From Kitasatospora purpeofusca (lineage in GTDB: Bacteria > Actinomycetota > Actinomycetes > Streptomycetales > Streptomycetaceae): a DNA stretch of 64,000 bases. This document shows, piece after piece, positions 8,054-15,968 of the stretch (positions are counted from its first letter, which is position 1; every line of letters begins with the position of its first letter). Location: positions 217,623-281,622 of the forward strand of contig NZ_JODS01000011.1 of assembly GCF_000718025.1 (NCBI RefSeq). Reading direction: 5' to 3'. Position numbers and translations under genes: made by a program. The notes beneath the pieces are model-generated. The model saw only the letters and a program-made list of their open reading frames with translations, ran no database searches and had not been told where the DNA came from.

Positions 8054-8574
8054 CCACCCGGTCCGAGCCGCAGGGCCGTGTCACGGTCACAGACCTCGAA
8101 GAACTGCTCGGCGAGGACCTCCACGCCGAGGTGGTCGCCTACACCGTCACCCGCACCGGCTGCGCACCCGCCGACGCCGAACGCCAGGTCACCGAGTGCC
8201 TGCGCTACCTCTACCTCGTCTCCCGGCACCGCGAGGAACTCGCCGGCCTCTTCCTTCCCGTCGAGCAGCACATCGACGAGATCTGGCACTACCTCATCCT
8301 GCAGACCCGCGAGTACCGCGCGCTGTGCGAGGAGCGCCTGCCCGGCCGGTTCTTCGTCCACCACCGCGGCATCCCGTACGAGTCCTACCAGGAGGAACCC
8401 GGCCGCCGGCAGGCCGCCGAGGAGGCGCTGCGCTGGATCCCGCTCTACTGCCGCGCCTTCGGCCCCTTCGACGAGGGTGCGCTCCCCCACTGGACCATCG
8501 TCCGCTACCTCCACGAGCAGTTGGACATGTCGCTGGAGGAGATCTCTGCGCTGAGCCCCCTGGCGTCCCCGTGA
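8050..8574 (+). CDS. Small HIDEIWH protein, GRDP-like
   Basis: The 174-residue soluble protein has a central HIDEIWHYLILQTREY segment followed by RFFVHHRG. The pattern H-x-D-x-x-W-H, then Tyr and a second His pair, recalls bacterial members of the glycine-rich-domain-protein-like family, whose biochemical function is poorly known. The clustered His/Asp residues could bind metal. It overlaps both neighbours by four bases, so it is translated with the adenylating enzyme and the exporter and probably acts in the same pathway. It is the best candidate for an unknown tailoring enzyme or a partner of the ligase. The family assignment rests on motif memory only. Confidence 0.65.
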   Translation: MTTRSEPQGRVTVTDLEELLGEDLHAEVVAYTVTRTGCAPADAERQVTECLRYLYLVSRHREELAGLFLPVEQHIDEIWHYLILQTREYRALCEERLPGRFFVHHRGIPYESYQEEPGRRQAAEEALRWIPLYCRAFGPFDEGALPHWTIVRYLHEQLDMSLEEISALSPLASP

Positions 8575-9908
8575 GCGCCACCCCGGTGGGCGGCGTCGCC
8601 CGCCGCCCACCGGGGCGTCCAGGGCCGCCGGAAGCACCGGAGGCGCCAGAGGCCCCCGAACAGCGGCGGATCCTGGCCGTCCTGGTCGCATCTCAGCTGG
8701 TCAGCGGCGCCGGACTCACCGCCGGCATCGTCGTCGGTGCCCTGCTGGCCGAGCAGATGCTCGGCTCCACCGGACTCGCCGGTATCCCCACCGCCCTGTT
8801 CACCGGCGGATCCATGCTCGGCGCCCTCGTCGTCGGCCGGCTGTGCCAGCGGCGCGGACGCCGCCCCGGCCTCGGCGCCGGCTACGCGATCGGCGCCCTG
8901 GGCAGCGTCGGCGTGGTCGCCGCCGTGGCCCTGGACCAGGTCGCGCTGCTGCTGCCCTCGCTCCTGGTCTACGGCGCCGGCACCGCCACCAACCTCCTCG
9001 CCCGCTACGCCGGAGCGGACCTCGCCGCACCGCACCGCCGCGCCCGCGCCCTGAGCCGCGTCCTGCTCGCCGCCACCCTCGGCGCGGTCGCCGGCCCCAA
9101 CCTCGTCCCGCTCACCGGCGACATCGCCCATGCTTGGGGCATCCCCCCGCTGGCCGGACCGTTCCTGCTCGCCGCCCTCGGCTACACGGTGGCCGCCGTC
9201 CTGCTCACCGCGCTGCTGCGGCCCGACCCGCTCCACCTGGCCCGGGCCCGGCTCCCCCTCCCGGAGACCGACACGCCCGCCGACGCGGACGCCGGTGGCG
9301 GCTCCGACACCGGCGACAAGTCCGACCCGGTGCAGAAGCGCGCGGGCCGGCCACGAGGGCCGGGTGTCGCCACCGGCCTGTGGATCATGCTGCTCGGCCA
9401 GCTGCCCAAGGTCGCCCTCATGACGATGACGCCCGTCCACCTGGCCGCCAACGGCCACGGCACCGGCACGATCGGCCTGGTCGTCTCGCTCCACATCGCC
9501 GCGATGTTCCTGCCCTCCCCACTCACCGGCCTCCTGACGGACCGCCTCGGCGCCCTCCCCGTCGCCGCCGCCTCCGGCGTCCTCCTCTGCGCGGCCGCCC
9601 TGCTGGCCGCCACCGCGCCGGGCGACTCCGTGCCGCTCATCGCCCTCGCCCTCACCCTCGCCGGCATCGCCTGGAACCTCGGCCTGGTCAGCGGAACGGC
9701 CGTGATCACGGCCGCTCTGTCACCGGGGCGCGGCGCGAACACCCAGGGGCTGGCCGACGTCGGCCTCGCCGTCGCGGGCAGCACCGGCGCCCTGCTCTCG
9801 GGCCCGGCCGTCACGGCCGGCGGCTACGCCACCCTGGCCCTCGCCTGCGCGCTGGCAGCCCTCCTGGTCACGCCGCTGGCTCTGCGGGCGGCCCGGACCC
9901 GGGCGTGA
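8571..9908 (+). CDS. MFS exporter of the GCIS-peptide operon
   Basis: The 445-residue protein has about twelve hydrophobic segments in two halves, separated by a charged loop rich in Asp, Gly and Ala near 240-265. A proline-rich cytoplasmic tail with PEAPEAPEAPE precedes the first helix. The motif GRLCQRRGRRPG after the second helix is the MFS loop-2/3 signature. The GTG start overlaps the previous stop. As last gene of the operon it most likely exports the mature peptide or gives self-protection. No substrate can be read from the sequence. Confidence 0.82.
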   Translation: MSATPVGGVARRPPGRPGPPEAPEAPEAPEQRRILAVLVASQLVSGAGLTAGIVVGALLAEQMLGSTGLAGIPTALFTGGSMLGALVVGRLCQRRGRRPGLGAGYAIGALGSVGVVAAVALDQVALLLPSLLVYGAGTATNLLARYAGADLAAPHRRARALSRVLLAATLGAVAGPNLVPLTGDIAHAWGIPPLAGPFLLAALGYTVAAVLLTALLRPDPLHLARARLPLPETDTPADADAGGGSDTGDKSDPVQKRAGRPRGPGVATGLWIMLLGQLPKVALMTMTPVHLAANGHGTGTIGLVVSLHIAAMFLPSPLTGLLTDRLGALPVAAASGVLLCAAALLAATAPGDSVPLIALALTLAGIAWNLGLVSGTAVITAALSPGRGANTQGLADVGLAVAGSTGALLSGPAVTAGGYATLALACALAALLVTPLALRAARTRA

Positions 9909-9944
9909 TCCGGAGGGAGCCGCACCGGCCGGGCACTCCGTCCG

Positions 9945-9966
9945 GCGCCCGTCCCGTCACGGGCGC
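9945..9966 (+). terminator. Short stem-loop after the MFS gene
   Basis: An 8-bp perfect stem (9945-9952 and 9959-9966) with a 6-base loop lies 36 bases after the exporter stop. It is a modest candidate for the operon terminator. Nothing else of note is seen between 9909 and 10178 apart from the upstream region of the next gene. Confidence 0.45.
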
Positions 9967-10178
9967 GGCGCTCGGCGAGCGTCCGGCTGCTGGTACCCGA
10001 GGTCGAGGCCCCGGCAGTGTCCCTCTCAGGGGCGATGAGGCTGGTCCCTTAGGGGGACGCACTGTTCGACGCTACCTGGGTTGGATCATGAAGCCATCCC
10101 GCAGCGGGACAGGTCGCGGGCAGGACGGATCCGAGACTGGAGGTGATCCCAGAGACCGAGTTCCTTTCAGGAGGCGGC

Positions 10179-11672
10179 ATGACGCTGCGAGTTGTACGAA
10201 CGACTTCCGTGATGACGGCGATGACGGCGGGTGCGACCGCGCTGGCGGTGCTCACACCGGCGACGGCGCTCGCGGCGGAAGAACCGCTCCAGGGGTACGG
10301 GCAGCAGCGCCTGCGCTGGGAGCGGTGTGCCGCGGACCGGCCGGCTTCGTTGGAATGCACGACGGTGAAGGTGCCGCTGGACTACGGCGACCCGGGCGGC
10401 CGGGCCATCGGGATCGCGGTCTCCCGGATCAAGGCGGGCAGCGCGGCGAAGCGGCACGGCGTGCTGCTGCTCAACCCCGGTGGCCCGGGCGCGCCGGGGC
10501 TGACCATGCCGGCCGAGATGGAACCCCTGCTGCCGGCCGAGGTGCGCGAGCGCTTCGACCTGGTCGGCTTCGACCCGCGCGGGGGCGGGCGGAGCTCACC
10601 CGTCAACTGTGGCCTGACGGCGGACGAGCAGGTCCTCCAGCACCCCTACTCGGCGGAGACGTTCGGGCAGGACGTGGCCCGGGCCAGGAACGTGGCGGAC
10701 AAGTGCTGGTCCAAGGCCGGGGACCTGCTGCCGCACATCACCACCCGGAACACGGCACGCGACATGGACGCCGTCCGGGCCGCACTGGGCGAACGGACGA
10801 TCTCCTACCTGGGCCACTCGTTCGGCACTTACCTGGGCGCGGTCTACACCCAGATGTTCCCCCGGCGCGCGGACCGCTTCGTGCTCGACAGCGCGCTCGA
10901 CCCGGCCCTGGTCTGGCGCGGCGTACTCCGCGGCACGACCGAGGCCGCCGAACTCGCCTTCACCCGTTGGACGCGGTGGGCCGCCGCACGCGACGCGACC
11001 TACCGGCTGGGCGCCACGCCCGAAGCCGTCCGCACCACGTTCTGGGACCTGATCGCCCGCGCCGACCGCACGCCGATCCCCCTGGAGGGCCAGCTGTTCG
11101 ACGGCAACGCCGTCCGGGCTCAGTACCAGGCATTCGTGCAGGTCGAGGCCGTCACCGCCTTCGTCGTCGCGTTGAAGGCCGCAGCGGCCGGAACACCGGC
11201 CGGGCCGAGTCCCGAGGTCTCCGCCGCAGCCGACGCACCGGCCGACGCACCGGACTTGGACAACGTCGTCTCCGCCGCCTGGGCCGTCCTCTGCGGTGAC
11301 GCCGGCTGGCCGCGCGACCCCGAGCAGTACCGCCAGGAGGCGATCCGGGACCGGGCCGCCCGCCCGCTGGCCGGCGACCTGGGGGCGAACATCCAGCCCT
11401 GCGCCTTCTGGAAGTCCGGCCCGCGCGAGCCCGCCACCACGGTGGACAACAACGTCAATGCCCTGATCGTGCAGAACGAATGGGACCCGCAGACACCGCT
11501 GGCCATGGCCAAGGGCATGCGGCGCGCCCTGCACGGTTCCCGCATCGTCACCGTGACCGGCGGAGAGGGCCACGGCGTGCTGGTGACCGGCCGACCGTCC
11601 TGCGCGGACGGGTACACCGCCCGCTACCTGACGACGGGCCGCCTCCCCGCGACGGACCGCACCTGCGGCTGA
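10179..11672 (+). CDS. Secreted S33-family tripeptidyl aminopeptidase
   Basis: The protein of about 497 residues starts with a signal peptide (MTLRVVRTTS to ALAAEE). It shows the alpha/beta-hydrolase features of the Streptomyces Tap/Slp group: the oxyanion segment LLLNPGGPGAPG, the nucleophile elbow GHSFGT, the Asp in NEWDPQTP and the His in GEGHGVL. A C-terminal TAP-like domain holds the last two. These enzymes release tripeptides or single residues from peptides outside the cell. ATG at 10179 is preceded by CAGGAGG; an upstream ATG at 10143 would add 12 residues before the signal peptide. It is a stand-alone gene, although a secreted peptidase next to two peptide clusters could trim leaders. 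Confidence 0.88.
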   Translation: MTLRVVRTTSVMTAMTAGATALAVLTPATALAAEEPLQGYGQQRLRWERCAADRPASLECTTVKVPLDYGDPGGRAIGIAVSRIKAGSAAKRHGVLLLNPGGPGAPGLTMPAEMEPLLPAEVRERFDLVGFDPRGGGRSSPVNCGLTADEQVLQHPYSAETFGQDVARARNVADKCWSKAGDLLPHITTRNTARDMDAVRAALGERTISYLGHSFGTYLGAVYTQMFPRRADRFVLDSALDPALVWRGVLRGTTEAAELAFTRWTRWAAARDATYRLGATPEAVRTTFWDLIARADRTPIPLEGQLFDGNAVRAQYQAFVQVEAVTAFVVALKAAAAGTPAGPSPEVSAAADAPADAPDLDNVVSAAWAVLCGDAGWPRDPEQYRQEAIRDRAARPLAGDLGANIQPCAFWKSGPREPATTVDNNVNALIVQNEWDPQTPLAMAKGMRRALHGSRIVTVTGGEGHGVLVTGRPSCADGYTARYLTTGRLPATDRTCG

Positions 11673-11722
11673 CAGCGCGGGCGGGGCCGACCTGCGGCTC
11701 CGCAGCGTCGGCACGTGCCTCC

Positions 11723-11753
11723 CGGTGGCTCGTACCGGCGGCACGAGCCACCG
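11723..11753. terminator. Bidirectional terminator
   Basis: A perfect 11-bp stem (11723-11733 and 11743-11753) with a 9-base loop fills the short gap between the convergent peptidase gene and the DUF1963-like gene, so it can serve both. Confidence 0.75.
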
Positions 11754-11760
11754 TCCCTGG

Positions 11761-12792
11761 TTACTGGAGGCTCCAGCGGAGCGGATGGTCGGGATCGGTC
11801 GGGCAGACGAAGACGTTGAGTTCGCCGCACCGCCCCACGGTGACCTCGGTGGGGGTCGCGTACAGGTGGGTGGGCAGGTCCCGCTCCTCCAGTGGCTTCC
11901 AGCTTCCGCTGCCGCCGTCCCACTCCGAGCTGTCGACGGTCAGCAGGAGGCGCATCGGCGCCCTGCAGGTGTAACAGTCCATGGGGTAGGGATCGGTGGC
12001 GTGCCAGGAGGCGAAGCCGCCGGCGCGCCAGCCGGGCGGGATGGAGAGGTCGTACTGGTAGCCGATCGGCCCGGCGGCGTTCTCGTCCCCCGATCGCCCG
12101 GCCTCTTCCGCCCGGGCGGCGTCCCAGGCGTCGATGCGGGCGCACAGGTCCTCGGGCAGGAGGCCGGCGAACGGGTAGGTGGCCACCTGCTCCGGGTGCA
12201 GGACGCAGGGCTCGGGAACCAACGCGTCCGATCCGACGACCGAGGGTCGGGGCTGGGGGGCGAGCACCTCGCCGACCTCCGACGACCGCCGCCAGCGCAG
12301 GTGCAGCTCCAGGTCGTACCGGCCCGGACCGTGGGCTTCGAAGGGGCACCAGAACACCTGGAGCAGGTCGCAGCCGCCCGGCTCGGCCGGGAGGTCGGGA
12401 ACGTCCCGCCGGTACAGCTGGACCAGGCCGATCATCGGCAGCGGATCGGTCTCCGACGCCCCGGGGATCCGGTGCTCCCGCTGCAGCTCCGTCAGCAGCT
12501 CCCGTTCCTCGTCCGTAGGGCCGGGGGCCTCGCTCCGGGCCCACGCGGTGGCCAGCACCTGCCGGTAGCGGTGGATGTCGACGGGGCGTCGGCCCAGCCC
12601 GCGGCCGTGCGCCTCACCGCACACCGGCCACGGTTCGTCCGCCGGCCACAGCATCGGACCGCCCATCGAGCTGTCCGAGGCCCGCGGTGTGCCGGGCCTC
12701 GGGTGGAGCCGCGTCGTCGTGCCCCGGTGGGCGGCCAGTTCGGGGAAGAGCGCTTCGACATCGATCGGGCGGGCGGGCGTGGTCCTCGTCAT
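11761..12792 (-). CDS. YwqG/DUF1963-like protein
   Basis: The roughly 343-residue soluble protein has the look of DUF1963/YwqG proteins: GGPMLWPADEPWPVC near the start, GLVQLYRRDVPDLP in the middle, and a C-terminal NVFVCPTDPDHPLRWSLQ. Two Cys-containing segments (WPVCGEAH and CYTCRAPM) could bind metal. The role of the family is unknown; many members are predicted to act in immunity or toxin-antitoxin-like settings, but nothing here supports that. I used ATG at 12792; another in-frame ATG lies 24 bases upstream. It is a single-gene unit convergent with the peptidase. Confidence 0.7.
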   Translation of the reverse strand: MTRTTPARPIDVEALFPELAAHRGTTTRLHPRPGTPRASDSSMGGPMLWPADEPWPVCGEAHGRGLGRRPVDIHRYRQVLATAWARSEAPGPTDEERELLTELQREHRIPGASETDPLPMIGLVQLYRRDVPDLPAEPGGCDLLQVFWCPFEAHGPGRYDLELHLRWRRSSEVGEVLAPQPRPSVVGSDALVPEPCVLHPEQVATYPFAGLLPEDLCARIDAWDAARAEEAGRSGDENAAGPIGYQYDLSIPPGWRAGGFASWHATDPYPMDCYTCRAPMRLLLTVDSSEWDGGSGSWKPLEERDLPTHLYATPTEVTVGRCGELNVFVCPTDPDHPLRWSLQ

Positions 12793-12871
12793 GGAAGGCA
12801 CGTTAGCCCCGGGCACTGACTGTCAGGGTGGGCGAGGGCGCGGTCAGGAGCTGCTGACGCGCCGGCCGGCA

Positions 12872-13711
12872 TCAGGGGCGGGTACCGGAGTGCGGGGTGG
12901 ACGGGGCCGCCGGGTGTCGGCGGGGTGGGAGCGGGAAGAAGCCGCTGGTGCGGGCGACGTACTCGGCCCAGCCGGGCCGTTGCGTGCCGAGGTGGCGTTC
13001 GAGCATCGGTTTTCCGCTGCCGAAGGCGAGCAGGTAGGTCATCAGGAGCGGGCTGAGGACGAAGGCCCAGCCGATGGGGCTGTCCGCGGCGAGCAGGAAC
13101 AGACCCCACCAGACGCAGGCGTCGCCGAAGTAGTTGGGGTGGCGGGTCCAGCGCCACAGTCCGCGGTCCATGATCCGGCCGCGGTTGGCGGGGTCGGCCT
13201 TGAAACGGGCGAGCTGTCGGTCCCCCACCGCCTCGAAGAACAGGCCGACCGCCCACAGTGCGGTGCCCGCCCACGCGAGCAAGCCGGGCGGGTGGGGAAG
13301 GTACTGGGCGGCCTGGACGGGCAGGGAGACGAACCAGACGAGGGCGGCCTGGAGCAGGTAGACGATCCGCAGGGCGTAGCGGGTTCGGGCCGGGCCCTCG
13401 GGGGCGCGGGAGAGCATCCGGGCGTAGCGCGGGTCCTCGGGGGCACCGCGGGAGCGCCACCACAGGTGGGCGGACAGCCTCAGGCCCCAGACGGTGACGA
13501 GCAGGGTGGCCAGCAGGCGGCGCCCCGGGTCCCCGTGGTGGTCCGAGAGCGCGAAGCCGGTCAGCGCGACGGCGGTGAACGCCAGCCCCCAGGCCGTGTC
13601 GACGCCCCGGTGGCGGCCGGAGCGCACTCCGACGGCGAAGGCGACGAGGAGGACGGCGAGGGCGACGGCGGCGGTGACGGCGAGGTTGAGCCCGAAGGCG
13701 GCGGCGTTCAC
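12872..13711 (-). CDS. DUF1295 membrane protein, steroid-reductase-like
   Basis: The 279-residue protein has six or more membrane helices and the DUF1295 motifs WWRSRGAPEDPRYARM and LWRWTRHPNYFGD, followed by WAEYVARTSGFFPLPP. The fold is that of 3-oxo-5-alpha-steroid 4-dehydrogenases, which reduce a C=C bond with NADPH at the membrane. The GTG start at 13711 overlaps the stop of the CFA-type gene. It is the last of four coupled genes (FAD oxidoreductase, DUF1365, methyltransferase, DUF1295), a set known from light- or singlet-oxygen-induced lipid modification in other bacteria. It probably completes an unusual branched, cyclopropane or furan-type fatty acid, by inference. Confidence 0.85.
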   Translation of the reverse strand: MNAAAFGLNLAVTAAVALAVLLVAFAVGVRSGRHRGVDTAWGLAFTAVALTGFALSDHHGDPGRRLLATLLVTVWGLRLSAHLWWRSRGAPEDPRYARMLSRAPEGPARTRYALRIVYLLQAALVWFVSLPVQAAQYLPHPPGLLAWAGTALWAVGLFFEAVGDRQLARFKADPANRGRIMDRGLWRWTRHPNYFGDACVWWGLFLLAADSPIGWAFVLSPLLMTYLLAFGSGKPMLERHLGTQRPGWAEYVARTSGFFPLPPRRHPAAPSTPHSGTRP

Positions 13712-15120
13712 GACCGGTCCTCGTCGCGGGTGAGGAGGAGTTGGTGGAGGTCGAGGTAGCCGGTGCGGAAGCCGGCCTCGGAGTGGGCGAGGTAGAGCTC
13801 CCACATGCGCCGGAAGACTTCGTCGAAGCCGAGGGCCGCGACCTGCGGCGAGCGTTCGGTGAAGCGTTCGCGCCACAGGCGCAGGGTCTCGGCGTAGTGC
13901 GGTCCGTACGCGTCGGCGCGGGTGAGGCGCAGCCGGGTGTGACGGGCGGCGGTCTCCTCGATCGCCCGCACGGACGGGACGAGGCCGCCGGGGAAGATGT
14001 ACTTCAGGATCCAGGTGTAGGTGCGGCTGCTGGCGAGCATCCGCTCGTGGGGCATGGTGATCGCCTGCAGGGCGACCCGGCCGCCGGGGGCCAGGACCCG
14101 GTCGAGGGTGGCGAAGTAGTCCGGCCAGAACGGCCGGCCGACGGCTTCGATCATCTCGACGCTGACGACGGCGTCGTACTGGCCTTCGGCGGCGCGGTAG
14201 TCGCAGAGCCGGACCTCCGCCCGGTCCGCCTGCCCGGCGGCGGCGATCCGCTGCCGGGCGAGGGCGAGTTGTTGCTCGGAGAGGGTCAGGCTGACGACGC
14301 GGGCGCCGCGGGCGGCGGCGCGCAGGGCCAGTTCGCCCCAGCCGGTGCCGATCTCCAGCAGCCGGGTGCCGGGGCCGACGCGGGCCAGGTCGAGCAGCCG
14401 GTCGATCTTGCGGTGCTGGGCGGCGGGCAGGCCGTCGTGGGTGGCGAGCAGCGTTCGGCCGCCGAGCGGCGCGTGGGCGAGGTGCGGTGCGTGGGCGAGG
14501 TGCGGAGCGTGGCCGGGGTGCGGAGCGTTGCCGGGGTGCGGTGCGTGGCCGGCAAGGGACGCCTGGCCGGGGAGCGGTGCATCGGCGGACCCGGTCGAGA
14601 AAAGGGCCGAGGAGTAGCTCATCGTCGGGTCGAGGAACAGGGCGAACAGGTCGTTCGACAGGTCGTAGTGCCGGCGGACGTTGCGCCGCGCGTTCGCCGC
14701 AGTGGACAGTTCCTCCTCCGGCGGCCGTTGCACGTAGAACCGCCGCAGCCACCGTGCACCGGCGGGCACGAGGGTCTCGGGGGCGGTGGCGAGCGCGGTG
14801 AGCAGCGCGACCAGGTCGGGGCTGTCCCAGTCGCCGGCCTGGTAGGACTCCCCGAAGCCGATCAGGCCGCTCGCACCGACCCGGTGCAGGAAGTCCCGGG
14901 GGTGGTTCAGCCGCAGGACCGGTGCCCCGGGCGGGGCCGGTCGCAGGAGGCGGCCGCCGGGCAGTTCGACGCGCAGGCCGCGCTGCGAGGCCGCCCGGCG
15001 CAGCAGGCGTGCGGCGGCGGCCGCTCGCAGCGGCACGTCGGGTACTCGGGCGACGTCCGGCCAGCGCGCGGGGTCGACGAAGGGTGTCGGCGTCGCGGTC
15101 GGGGAGGCCGTGGTCGTCAT
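13708..15120 (-). CDS. Cyclopropane-fatty-acyl-phospholipid synthase family
   Basis: The 470-residue protein has the CFA-synthase pattern: an N-terminal lipid-binding region (FGESYQAGDWDSPDLV), the linker RRHYDLSNDLFALFLDPTMSYSSA, the SAM site LLEIGTGWGELAL and EMIEAVGRPFWPDYF. CFA enzymes methylate or cyclopropanate the double bond of membrane phospholipid acyl chains. An insertion of about 30 residues between the YSSA motif and the SAM site consists of HAPH(P/L)(G/A) hexapeptides encoded by an 18-bp tandem repeat; typical family members lack it, so it is probably a disordered surface loop. The ATG overlaps the preceding DUF1365 stop. Confidence 0.9.
   Translation of the reverse strand: MTTTASPTATPTPFVDPARWPDVARVPDVPLRAAAAARLLRRAASQRGLRVELPGGRLLRPAPPGAPVLRLNHPRDFLHRVGASGLIGFGESYQAGDWDSPDLVALLTALATAPETLVPAGARWLRRFYVQRPPEEELSTAANARRNVRRHYDLSNDLFALFLDPTMSYSSALFSTGSADAPLPGQASLAGHAPHPGNAPHPGHAPHLAHAPHLAHAPLGGRTLLATHDGLPAAQHRKIDRLLDLARVGPGTRLLEIGTGWGELALRAAARGARVVSLTLSEQQLALARQRIAAAGQADRAEVRLCDYRAAEGQYDAVVSVEMIEAVGRPFWPDYFATLDRVLAPGGRVALQAITMPHERMLASSRTYTWILKYIFPGGLVPSVRAIEETAARHTRLRLTRADAYGPHYAETLRLWRERFTERSPQVAALGFDEVFRRMWELYLAHSEAGFRTGYLDLHQLLLTRDEDRS
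14471..14560. repeat. 18-bp tandem repeat inside the CFA-type gene
   Basis: Five consecutive 18-bp units (14471, 14489, 14507, 14525 and a degenerate one at 14543) start with GCGT. The first two differ only at the last base. In the coding strand they encode repeating HAPH-type hexapeptides, so the array stays in frame and can change length without disrupting the enzyme. Confidence 0.85.
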
Positions 15121-15968
15121 GGAGCGGGCACCTCTTCGGTGGGAACGGGCCGGTCGTCGGACCGGGACGGGCCGGCCGGGCTGGCCGGGCAGGTAGCGGC
15201 GGCGGCCGCGGGGCGGGTGGCGGCGGCGGCCGGGCGGGGGTGGACCGGCAGACCGCCGAGCCACAGGCGGATGCCCCGGTAGCGGATGTGCAGGCTGACG
15301 GCCCAGGTGGCGAACGGGTGGGCGAGCGCGGCGCGCAGGAGAGCGGCCGGACCGGCCGGGCGGGCGGTGCCGCGGACGGTGGCGGTGAAGGCGGGCTCGC
15401 CCCGCCGTTCCAGGTGGACCGTCAGCCGCAGCCGCTCCCCCGGTTCCGGCAGCACCATGCGGTAGCGTCCGTCGACGGGGAAGAACGGCGAGACGTAGAA
15501 GTCCTTGAGGCACTCGCCGCGGCCCTCGGGATCGGGTGGCAGCAGGTAGCGGTGCCGCCCGCCGTAGGTGTTGTGGACCTCGGCGACCGTGCACAGCGGG
15601 CGGCCCTCCCCGTCCCGGCACCAGTACACGGTCAGCGGGTTGAACACGTGCCCGAGCGAGCGGGCCTGGGTCAGCATCAGGACCCTTCCCCGGCCGAGCC
15701 GAATGCCGTGGCCGAGGAGGTAGCGCTCCAGGTCGTGACGGATCGTCGGCGGGTCGTCCGGCGGGTCGCCAGCGGCGGCGAGGGCGTGGTCGCGCGGCAG
15801 GAACCGGGCCAGTGGCCGCAGCGGTCGCGGGAGCACCGGCAGCTCGTCGAGGTCCACCAGCCACAGGTAGCCGCGGTGGCGGAACGGCGGTCTCCGGGGT
15901 GCGGTGCGCACGTGCGTGGTGACGGTCTCGTAGAGGACCGCTCCCCACGGTCCGGGCAGCGCGGTCAC
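15117..15968 (-). CDS. DUF1365 protein of the lipid operon
   Basis: The 283-residue protein has DUF1365 signatures: VRTAPRRPPFRHRGYLWLVD, LTQARSLGHVFNPLTVYWC, VAEVHNTYGGRHRYLL and KDFYVSPFFPVDGRYRM. The family is almost always next to CFA-type methyltransferases and FAD oxidoreductases and is needed for modified fatty acids in several bacteria, though its reaction is not settled. The GTG at 15968 overlaps the stop of the oxidoreductase. The C-terminal 40 residues are an Ala/Pro-rich low-complexity tail, typical of this genome and probably disordered. Confidence 0.9.
   Translation of the reverse strand: MTALPGPWGAVLYETVTTHVRTAPRRPPFRHRGYLWLVDLDELPVLPRPLRPLARFLPRDHALAAAGDPPDDPPTIRHDLERYLLGHGIRLGRGRVLMLTQARSLGHVFNPLTVYWCRDGEGRPLCTVAEVHNTYGGRHRYLLPPDPEGRGECLKDFYVSPFFPVDGRYRMVLPEPGERLRLTVHLERRGEPAFTATVRGTARPAGPAALLRAALAHPFATWAVSLHIRYRGIRLWLGGLPVHPRPAAAATRPAAAAATCPASPAGPSRSDDRPVPTEEVPAP

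Noticed and set aside
14471..14560. CRISPR-like array
   Set aside because: The units are directly adjacent without spacers and lie in frame inside a gene; no cas genes are present.
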